Positions 6,731 to 12,069 of a DNA stretch of 13,149 bases are shown here, in pieces. The stretch's first letter is position 1. Each line of letters begins with the position of its first letter. Below the pieces are notes generated by a model that was not told where the DNA came from, did not search any database, and saw nothing but the letters and a program-made list of their open reading frames with translations. The position numbers were made by a program, and so were the translations under genes. Origin of the DNA: TA-21 sp035620895 (GTDB lineage: Archaea > Thermoproteota > Nitrososphaeria > Nitrososphaerales > Nitrososphaeraceae); NCBI GenBank assembly GCA_035620895.1, contig DASPFY010000018.1, forward strand, positions 1 through 13,149. The letters run 5' to 3'.

Positions 6731-6754
6731 GTAATATATTATTATGTTACTAAT
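6731..6754 (+). repeat. Partial copy of the long intergenic repeat (5' hairpin part)
   Basis: 22 of 24 bases match 2919-2942, including ATTATGTTACTAAT. The sequence after 6754 no longer matches, and the right arm of the hairpin is shortened (TAAT then TGC). The conserved TCGGGTTCGG core is missing. It may be a decayed copy, or chance in AT-rich DNA. Confidence 0.35.
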
Positions 6755-6954
6755 TGCAGTATTAGCATTATTGTGGTCGGCAAGTACTGAACTGATTCTT
6801 TTTACGGATCCATTTGTTCTTCTTTTAGAATTTCTAAACTTATTCAGATTGTCTTTAACAATGACTGCATTATAATGAAATTTGAATATTGTTGGTTTTT
6901 GAAAGGAAGTAGCAAAAAAATAGAAAATTTGACCAGTTCATTTCTACCAATAGT

Positions 6955-6962
6955 TTTAAATA
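6955..6962 (+). promoter_or_regulatory. TATA box of the 72-aa protein gene
   Basis: TTTAAATA is centred about 25 nt before the ATG at 6984, matching a leaderless archaeal promoter. This also supports that ATG as the true start. Confidence 0.55.
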
Positions 6963-6983
6963 CATCTCAGCTAACGAATTCAT

Positions 6984-7202
6984 ATGCCGCAAAGGATAAA
7001 AATTTCCATACCGCCGAAGTATAAGTCATCAGGACCAAACATGGAGATAGAGGTTGAAGTCGATCATGTTGCAAATCTCGATAGTGTGATTGATAGAGCC
7101 ATAGAAACGATGAAGAGATTAGAATCTGAAGAAGTGCAACAGGTAGTACCAGAAAAGTATGAAAGAAGAAAAAGAGAAACATCCGGACAAGAGCTTACCT
7201 AA
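6984..7202 (+). CDS. Small charged protein of unknown function (72 aa)
   Basis: This soluble 72-residue protein has a basic beta-strand start (MPQRIKISIPPKY), an acidic strand (NMEIEVEVDHV), a helix (LDSVIDRAIETMKRLESEE) and a basic tail (EKYERRKRETSGQELT). No family is recognised. The alternating strand-helix pattern and well-placed TATA box make it a credible gene, probably an archaeal conserved hypothetical. It has no close same-strand neighbour. A strong T-run (7220-7237) follows its stop, so it appears monocistronic with a short transcript. Confidence 0.7.
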   Translation: MPQRIKISIPPKYKSSGPNMEIEVEVDHVANLDSVIDRAIETMKRLESEEVQQVVPEKYERRKRETSGQELT

Positions 7203-7691
7203 TCATAATAAAAATTCTTAAATTTTTTTTCTTTTTCTGTTATTATAATATAGTAACATTATCCACATGCAATAGTATCAAGAATTGATATATGCTCAAT
7301 ACGTTTCATCATACCCTAAAATTAAAAGCATGCTAATGCAGGTTTGGGATTACTTTTGAATGATGGTTAAATTAGGTACTGTCCATAGTTTAATAGATAT
7401 TAAGCACAGTTCTTGAGTCCGATTATATATTAATTGATAACAACAAGCTTTATTCTAACTTCATAAATTCACTTGAGTTTGATATGACAAAGGGTCCTAT
7501 AGATTTTGCTTTTCTTATCACAGTACAAATTAGATTTAGTCTCCTTTGTTAGGATAATCTCAGCAGGAAAAGTCAATTCGGATACAGAATATTTTGCTAA
7601 GATTATCTCAAAAGATCTTTCTGATAAATAAGGAAATCCAAAGTCAAAATTATACCTCTATAATTAGAAAGCAGTAGTCATTTTATCATCT
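7203..7691. other. Gene-free convergent region
   Basis: The region contains the T-run terminator at its left end and otherwise AT-rich DNA with no ORF above about 22 codons on the plus strand. Two similar phrases, GATAATCTCAGCAGGA near 7553 and GATTATCTCAAAAGAT near 7602, form a weak direct repeat. I see no gene here. Confidence 0.5.
7218..7237 (+). terminator. T-run terminator after the 72-aa gene
   Basis: Seventeen nt after the stop, the sequence runs into eight or nine consecutive T, then CTTTTTC. This is the typical intrinsic terminator of archaea, which needs no hairpin. Confidence 0.6.
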
Positions 7692-8177
7692 TTATCTGTG
7701 GATATCACCTCTATTTGGATCCACGTTTCCCATACTTCTCATTCTCTGGTAACTTTCAATGATTCTCTTTTTAATATTGATACCAATTGGAGTCAATAGA
7801 CCTAAGTCGGAGAGCAATTTTGCATTTTCGCGTATATCATAATTGAGTTGAGATATCAATTTGGCGTCTTGATGCTCATTCGGTTTCTGTGATTGTATAA
7901 AGAATTCTTTTAAACGATTGTCTTGGACTTTATGTAGATCTTCTATTAGTTTCTTATGATGTTGGACAAAACCCACTTTAGTAAACCAGATACCCCAAGT
8001 CTGGTATGAGACATCGCTTAACAGTTTAGCACTTAACAGCTGTCTAGCTACGGCAATGTCTTCTTTAAGTTCAGTGGTATTTGGCGTTGCATCCTTTCTG
8101 AGAAATTCTGTCACCGCATCTAACGCATTTTCTATAATTATTAATTCTTCCTCTGAAACTGGAATTTCTTTAAGCAT
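7692..8177 (-). CDS. Helical cytoplasmic protein of unknown function
   Basis: This 161-residue soluble protein is almost wholly predicted helix. It has no hydrophobic segment and no cysteine. Highlights are an acidic start (EIPVSEEELIIIENALDAV), a central YQTWGIWFTKVGFVQHHKK segment with paired His, and a basic C-terminal helix (NIKKRIIESYQRMRSM). I do not recognise a family. The start is supported by an ATATATTT-type TATA box on the complementary strand about 29 nt upstream (8203-8210). It is divergent from the zinc-ribbon membrane gene, with about 195 bp between the starts. Confidence 0.7.
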   Translation of the reverse strand: MLKEIPVSEEELIIIENALDAVTEFLRKDATPNTTELKEDIAVARQLLSAKLLSDVSYQTWGIWFTKVGFVQHHKKLIEDLHKVQDNRLKEFFIQSQKPNEHQDAKLISQLNYDIRENAKLLSDLGLLTPIGINIKKRIIESYQRMRSMGNVDPNRGDIHR

Positions 8178-8202
8178 AGCTATTTTACTTTAATGTTGAG
8201 AG

Positions 8203-8210
8203 ATATATTT
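8203..8210 (-). promoter_or_regulatory. TATA box of the minus-strand helical protein gene
   Basis: On the minus strand it reads AAATATAT, centred about 29 nt before the ATG at 8177. It fits a leaderless or short-leader promoter. Confidence 0.45.
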
Positions 8211-8373
8211 TAGGTTTATGTGACTAAATGTGATTGTTACCAGGAAGAAATCCAACTATGATAACACTTCACAATATCAAAGGTAAATCAAATTTCAGAA
8301 TGTTTACTATCGTTCTTATATTCCATTTTAGACCCTATGTTCACTATTTCAGGAAATTTAATATCCAAGTTTT

Positions 8374-8799
8374 ATGGCAGATAATATTAGTGAATACCAC
8401 CTGGCTAAAACGAGACGTAAATCAATGGTTCTGAGTATCTTAATTCCTGGGCTTGGCCAGATGTATGTTGGAAATTTTACTAGAGGCACAATTATCTTTA
8501 TATCTGCATTAGCCATCCTTTTTTTTTCTTATTTAATTTTGAATGTTTTTGAATTTATTCCACCTTTTATATTCTATATATGGCAGATTTTTGATGCCGG
8601 TAGGGAGTACAATAACAGAAGATACTATCCCATACAAGGAAATATAACGTGTATGGATTGCGATTGGAGTAACTCTAGCTTTTCAGAATTTTGTGGTAAA
8701 TGTGGAAAAAGGATTCAAATTGCTTGTACTAATTGTAATAATCTGAACATAATAGGTGTTTTATTTTGTGGTAAATGTGGAAAAAATTTAAGTACATAG
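8374..8799 (+). CDS. TM2/DUF5683-like membrane protein with two C-terminal zinc ribbons
   Basis: The 141 residues fall into two parts. Residues 16-78 hold two hydrophobic hairpin helices (SMVLSILIPGLGQMYVGNFT, then TIIFISALAILFFSYLILNV and PPFIFYIWQIFDAGREYN), with the PGLGQMYxG...RG and WxxxDA motifs of TM2/DUF5683-type proteins. Residues 93-135 hold two CxxC...CxxC zinc ribbons: C93, C96, C107, C110 and C118, C121, C132, C135, each ending FCGKCGK. The zinc part should face the cytoplasm. The family has no known reaction; the ribbons suggest binding of protein or nucleic acid at the membrane. The ATG at 8374 directly precedes the basic cytoplasmic start. It is transcribed away from the minus-strand helical gene. 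Confidence 0.8.
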   Translation: MADNISEYHLAKTRRKSMVLSILIPGLGQMYVGNFTRGTIIFISALAILFFSYLILNVFEFIPPFIFYIWQIFDAGREYNNRRYYPIQGNITCMDCDWSNSSFSEFCGKCGKRIQIACTNCNNLNIIGVLFCGKCGKNLST

Positions 8800-8970
8800 T
8801 GCTATTTTTAATATTCAGTAAATATCAACACGATAATTTTCTATCATGAAAAATTATTTTTTAGTGAATCATTAGATGCTTGTCTAAGAGTTGGATCTGT
8901 CCGTTTTTAACAGGCTTAGCATGATTGGTCATTGGTCCGGAGTAAAATGGTTCTATATTTTGAACCCTCA

Positions 8971-9055
8971 ATAGTACATTATTATGTTACTAATAATGAT
9001 AAGGATTAGGTCGGGTTCGGTGGGATTCGGACAGTGCATGTAGTAGGGTCCTGTT
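8971..9055 (+). repeat. Intergenic repeat element, long form, copy 2
   Basis: It aligns without gaps to 2919-3003. Its 5' hairpin reads ATTATTA-TGTTAC-TAATAAT (8979-8998): the loop is unchanged and one stem pair is swapped from A-T to T-A, with both sides changed. The second stem is GGAC (9029-9032) / GTCC (9048-9051), against GGAC/GTTC in copy 1, so pairing is again kept. Confidence 0.75.
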
Positions 9056-9206
9056 AAATTATATTTAATTTTTTTGATATTTAGGAAATCTTGAGACACG
9101 AACTTATAGAGCCGTAAAATAGTTTGACCTATTGATGAGAGTTTAGGGTAGACCAACAGCAACATTCCGACAATGTGCAATTAGGGCAATTAGACTGGGA
9201 AATACT

Positions 9207-9238
9207 TGAATGGCATTCATTCGGTTTGCAATTGCAAA
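9207..9238. promoter_or_regulatory. Two adjacent perfect palindromes upstream of the 50-aa ORF
   Basis: TGAATG-G-CATTCA (9207-9219) and TTTGCAA-TTGCAAA (9225-9238) are both exact inverted repeats, separated by 5 bases. They end about 93 nt before the ATG at 9332. They could be operators or small hairpins. Confidence 0.4.
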
Positions 9239-9331
9239 TTGAGCATTTCATATGATTGTAATGAATACGTGAACTATTAAAAAACTTAGGTTAATCAAAA
9301 ACTTTACTTTACATTATTCCTAATTAGCTAT

Positions 9332-9484
9332 ATGTTAGGTGATACTATGATAAATATGATTGCAGGCATGATATTGGGGATGGCTGTCTGTCCAATAATG
9401 ATGAAGGCAATAAAGAACGTTAGGCAGAATATAAGAGTGAATAGAATCTTAAGGGACATTTCTGACACACATAAAGAATCATGA
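9332..9484 (+). CDS. Small single-helix membrane protein (50 aa)
   Basis: An ATG-to-TGA frame of 50 codons encodes an unusually Met-rich hydrophobic start (MLGDTMINMIAGMILGMAVC, then PIMMKAI; eight Met in the first 24 residues) and a basic amphipathic tail (KNVRQNIRVNRILRDI). This gives one membrane helix with a positive cytoplasmic end. A CTTTACATT stretch about 22 nt upstream could be its TATA box. No family is recognised. The Met/Cys-rich helix could bind a soft metal such as copper, which is speculation. Confidence 0.45.
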   Translation: MLGDTMINMIAGMILGMAVCPIMMKAIKNVRQNIRVNRILRDISDTHKES

Positions 9485-9545
9485 AGGATTTTATCCCGAC
9501 TAGGCTCAATAAGCTAATCGATCTTTAATGATTAAATTAATTTTA

Positions 9546-9571
9546 TAACCGTTAAAGGATTTAGATTTATA
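9546..9571 (+). promoter_or_regulatory. Promoter of the DUF7482-like gene with upstream TAACCGTT motif
   Basis: A TTTATA box at 9566-9571 is centred 26 nt before the ATG at 9594. TAACCGTTAAAGG begins at 9546, 48 nt before the ATG. A near-identical motif (TAACCGTTGGAGG) begins at 10782, 47 nt before the next gene's ATG. Confidence 0.5.
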
Positions 9572-9593
9572 CATCTTCTTTGTTTTGTCCATA

Positions 9594-10721
9594 ATGACAA
9601 AATCATTTTACCAAGGTAAGAATTTCAAATCAATGGCAATAACAGCTTCAATTTTAGTTGCAATCGTTGCTGCATCATCATATTTACTAACCATGAACCT
9701 GGGGCAAGCTCAAGGACAAGAAGCCTCTGCAGGTTCTGTGTTAAAATTGGCTAGGGCTAGTATCCCGATAGATATTCCCCTAGCTAAAGGATATGAAAAT
9801 GGAAACGATATTTACTTCATTGCTACAGACGCTTCTGATGAGGAATTAGCCCAACAAGCAACAAAATTACTGGGGTTCAAAGTCAACTTTGCCCCATTAC
9901 TATCCCAAACACCTGAATCAGCACTTAGTCAAGCTTATGCATTTACCAATGGAGTTCCGGGCAAAGGACCATTTGGATTTCAGGTTCCTGTATTAAGCAC
10001 AAAACCGGGGGATGCCAATTATAGTGCTCTGTTTCATGTAAATACAGTAACATGGAAAGATATTTCTACTGTGAAGGAGTTGAAATCTGTCCAAGAGATA
10101 ATGACTGCGGAAAAGAATGGTAGCTTGACAGTAAACAAGACAGGAATTGTAGTAAATCATCCAGCTATCAAGTGGCAGGGCGGAGAAATGAAAGTTCGAG
10201 AGAATAAGAATATCAATGATGATTCGACTTATGGTCCGGCTCAGGTTTTGAATATAGACACGGAAAAAATGATTGTTACCATGGTAGCCCATCGGGGTTG
10301 GGGTCCAGACGGTAAGAGCATTTATTACATCGTAACAGATGCGACTCCAGAAATGCCTGCTAATATGATGGGAGTAAGTTCGGTTCCTCTTAATGAAAAA
10401 CTTGCATCAAGTCCAGTCGCAGTAGATCTGTTCCAGTTTATGAACGGGATTAACGGTTCTGGTCCAATGGGATTCCAAGCAGGCATAGGTGCTGCTAATC
10501 CAACAGACAAAAACTATAGTCCTATGTGGAAGATATCTTTCAATGAGTGGAAAGATCCTTCACAGGCTAGAGTTCTGGAGACACTGAATGATGTGGTAGC
10601 AATGCAAAAGGCGGGGATGATAACTATTACACCTGCATTGGAAGGAAAGCATGTCGTTAACTGTCCATTCTTTGATCAATCTACAATAGCAGAACACATT
10701 AGCAACATGACTGGGACCTAA
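9594..10721 (+). CDS. Secreted two-repeat protein, DUF7482-like
   Basis: From the ATG at 9594 the protein has 375 residues. A TTG nine bases upstream is in frame but less likely, since the TATA box is spaced for the ATG. A signal peptide (hydrophobic 14-33, cleavage near 40) is followed by two homologous halves. NDIYFIATDAS (71-81) matches KSIYYIVTDAT (241-251). The block around GPFGFQ...ANYS...WKD (114-156) matches GPMGFQ...KNYS...WKD (279-321). IVVNHP (185-190) matches HVVNCP (353-358). These features resemble thaumarchaeal DUF7482 extracellular proteins; the function is unknown. The His in half one and Cys in half two at the same place (His189, Cys357) could be metal or redox residues, which is inference. 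It lies 107 bp before the CARF regulator operon. Confidence 0.8.
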   Translation: MTKSFYQGKNFKSMAITASILVAIVAASSYLLTMNLGQAQGQEASAGSVLKLARASIPIDIPLAKGYENGNDIYFIATDASDEELAQQATKLLGFKVNFAPLLSQTPESALSQAYAFTNGVPGKGPFGFQVPVLSTKPGDANYSALFHVNTVTWKDISTVKELKSVQEIMTAEKNGSLTVNKTGIVVNHPAIKWQGGEMKVRENKNINDDSTYGPAQVLNIDTEKMIVTMVAHRGWGPDGKSIYYIVTDATPEMPANMMGVSSVPLNEKLASSPVAVDLFQFMNGINGSGPMGFQAGIGAANPTDKNYSPMWKISFNEWKDPSQARVLETLNDVVAMQKAGMITITPALEGKHVVNCPFFDQSTIAEHISNMTGT

Positions 10722-10743
10722 GTCCCATTCTACCTGTGATTCC

Positions 10744-10762
10744 AAATTTCTTTTTCTTATTT
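10744..10762 (+). terminator. T-rich terminator after the DUF7482-like gene
   Basis: A pyrimidine tract dominated by T starts about 25 nt after the stop codon. It is consistent with archaeal intrinsic termination, separating this gene from the downstream operon. Confidence 0.45.
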
Positions 10763-10781
10763 GTCGATTAAAGTTAACCTT

Positions 10782-10806
10782 TAACCGTTGGAGGCACGTC
10801 TTATTA
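10782..10806 (+). promoter_or_regulatory. Promoter of the CARF operon with TAACCGTT motif
   Basis: TAACCGTTGGAGG starts 47 nt before the ATG at 10829. A CTTATTA box (10800-10806) is centred 26 nt before it. The same two elements at nearly the same spacing precede the DUF7482-like gene. Confidence 0.45.
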
Positions 10807-10828
10807 GGATCAAATCTATATTATATTC

Positions 10829-11527
10829 ATGGCAAATATGAAAACACTTCAAATTGCCACATTTGGTTCAGACGGTCAAGATGGTATAGCTTTAGGTATT
10901 AGGAGCTTTTCTGTTCACAAACTTTCCCTAATCTGTTTTAATTCTGATAAGAACAGGGCTGAAGATTTTGCAAAAAAAATCAAATCTGTTCTTGGCATCC
11001 CCATTACAATCACAATTGTTACAAAAGAAAATGTTGTGAGAGATACTATGGAAAGTGTCAACGATATTCTAAATCTTCACGCTAAAGAATTTGATCAAGT
11101 TCTGTTAAATGTAAGTTCTGGTGATAAACTGATTGGCTGCGCTGCGCTTTCTGCTGCGTTCATAAATGGAATACAGGCATTTGGTATGGACGATACGCAT
11201 AGTGTTCCGCTTTTGATGCCCGTCTTAAAGCTTAGCTATAATGAAATAATTTCGGAGGCTAAAATAAAAATTCTAAAGTCAATAAACACTGCAGGAGGAA
11301 TAGTAGAAAGTTTGGATCAACTAGAACAGATCTCTGGTTATGGTAAGCCTCTCTTAAGCTATCACGTTCAAGGAGCAAAGGATTCGAAGGGTTTGGCTGA
11401 CTTGGGATTAGTTGAAGTGGAAAAAGGGGATAGAGGAAAAATTTCTGCCAAGCTTACAACTTTGGGAAAGTTACTTGTAAGTAGCAATAGCCTTACTAGA
11501 ACATCGCAAGTATTCGGTAAAAAATGA
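10829..11527 (+). CDS. CARF-wHTH transcriptional regulator, Csa3/DUF6293-like
   Basis: This 232-residue protein has an N-terminal Rossmann-like CARF domain (about 1-135). Its first strand is KTLQIATFGSDGQDGIALGI. The ligand-loop motif is VLLNVSSGDKLIGCAALSAA (91-110), equivalent to the N-x-(S/T)-G-G/D-K segment of Csa3-type proteins. The C-terminal winged helix-turn-helix covers about 142-220 (KILKSINTAGGIVESLDQLE, then a YGKPLLSYHVQGAKDSKGLA recognition region and a wing LVEVEKGDRGKISAKLTTLG). CARF domains bind cyclic oligonucleotides or related nucleotides, and Csa3 regulates CRISPR loci. Here no cas gene or array is seen, so a non-CRISPR role is likely. It is the first gene of an operon: its stop overlaps the next start by four bases. 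An alternative ATG three codons in (10838) would barely change it. Confidence 0.85.
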   Translation: MANMKTLQIATFGSDGQDGIALGIRSFSVHKLSLICFNSDKNRAEDFAKKIKSVLGIPITITIVTKENVVRDTMESVNDILNLHAKEFDQVLLNVSSGDKLIGCAALSAAFINGIQAFGMDDTHSVPLLMPVLKLSYNEIISEAKIKILKSINTAGGIVESLDQLEQISGYGKPLLSYHVQGAKDSKGLADLGLVEVEKGDRGKISAKLTTLGKLLVSSNSLTRTSQVFGKK

Positions 11528-12060
11528 ACTCCATATCAAGTTCTGCTGCTAAAACCGGTGCACTAAAAAGAGCGTTAATTGCTGGTTCCCTTTCTTTGAT
11601 TACATACCTTTTTGTAGTAATAGTCACTACACCCAATCTTCCACCTATGGCAGCTTTAAATGCAGTAGTTAAGGTTAATGGGATAATAGTATTTGGTTTG
11701 GCTATCGCTATAGGAGCTCAAATTTATATGTCAAGTTATGCGAAAAGCTTTGGTTGTAGTATTCTAAATAAAAGAAAAACTGTAGCTGGAAGTTCGACCA
11801 GCACTGCACTAAGTTCATTTTTCTCATTTTTCTCATTAGTGCCATTAGGCTGCTGTGGAAGTTGGCTATTAATTCTTTCAATGCTACCATCCTTCTTCGG
11901 TAGCTCTTTGTCTGTGATTCTCATACAATATTCAAAGCCACTATCATATTTGGGACTCGTAATAGTAATTGGTTACACTACCATTGTCGCGATCAAGTTG
12001 AAGAGAAAATTGGAAATGATTGAAATGGATAAAGCTCAGAAAAAAGTATCCTTTACGTGA
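11524..12060 (+). CDS. Four-helix membrane protein with Cys-Cys motif
   Basis: This 178-residue protein starts within the stop of the CARF regulator (ATGA overlap), so it is translationally coupled. Predicted helices are near 17-36, 51-71, 98-124 and 140-158, followed by a charged cytoplasmic tail (KLKRKLEMIEMDKAQKK). The third helix contains SLVPLGCCGSWLLILSMLP with Cys110 and Cys111; a further Cys78 lies in the loop before it. Paired cysteines in a membrane helix occur in mercury and other thiol-metal transport proteins such as MerT. I see no further similarity to these, so a redox or metal role is only a suggestion. Family unknown; probably an archaeal conserved hypothetical. The DUF3179 gene follows within 7 bp. 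Confidence 0.75.
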   Translation: MNSISSSAAKTGALKRALIAGSLSLITYLFVVIVTTPNLPPMAALNAVVKVNGIIVFGLAIAIGAQIYMSSYAKSFGCSILNKRKTVAGSSTSTALSSFFSFFSLVPLGCCGSWLLILSMLPSFFGSSLSVILIQYSKPLSYLGLVIVIGYTTIVAIKLKRKLEMIEMDKAQKKVSFT

Positions 12061-12069
12061 TGAAGTTTG
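12057..12069 (+). promoter_or_regulatory. Shine-Dalgarno-like site and TTG start of DUF3179
   Basis: GTGAT overlaps the stop of the upstream gene and matches the core of the archaeal GGAGGTGATC consensus, five bases before TTG at 12067. An ATG at 12060 is out of frame and stops after six codons, so the TTG start is favoured. Confidence 0.5.

Larger units (their letters stand above)
6556..6983. other. Divergent intergenic region
   Basis: It carries the minus-strand promoter of the PsbP-like gene (TATA at 6582-6590), a partial repeat copy at 6731-6754, and the plus-strand promoter of the 72-aa gene (TATA at 6955-6962). A TGACCAGT at 6930-6937, the complement of the ACTGGTCA half of the 613-642 palindrome, lies about 50 nt before the 72-aa gene, but it is not symmetric. 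No gene is seen. Confidence 0.5.
8800..9331. other. Gene-free region with repeat copy and two adjacent palindromes
   Basis: It contains a T-rich stretch just after the stop at 8799, a GGTTC/GAACC hairpin (8949-8953 with 8962-8966), the long repeat element at 8971-9055, and two perfect palindromes at 9207-9219 and 9225-9238. A 70-codon minus-strand frame crosses the repeat but is not convincing. Confidence 0.55.

Noticed and set aside
6320..6790. 156-codon plus-strand ORF
   Set aside because: It runs antisense through the start of the PsbP-like gene into AT-rich intergenic DNA, has a low-complexity composition and no promoter, and is best read as a chance frame.
6930..6937. Second TetR operator in front of the 72-aa gene
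   Set aside because: Only a half-site TGACCAGT is present with no symmetric partner at the right spacing.
7553..7620. Direct repeat GATAATCTCA / GATTATCTCA
   Set aside because: Two short, imperfect matches in AT-rich DNA are likely by chance and have no context.
8234..8434. 66-codon plus-strand ORF
   Set aside because: It overlaps the well-supported zinc-ribbon membrane gene in another frame and occupies its promoter region.
8968..9180. 70-codon minus-strand ORF
   Set aside because: It crosses the conserved intergenic repeat and its structure explains the conservation better. The peptide shows no recognisable pattern.
9585..9593. TTG start for the DUF7482-like gene
   Set aside because: The TATA box is centred 26 nt before the ATG at 9594 and the extra three residues add nothing to the signal peptide.
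10829..11527. Evidence for a CRISPR-Cas locus because of the Csa3-like protein
   Set aside because: No direct-repeat array with regular spacers and no other cas-like protein is present in the window. The repeats seen are dispersed single copies.
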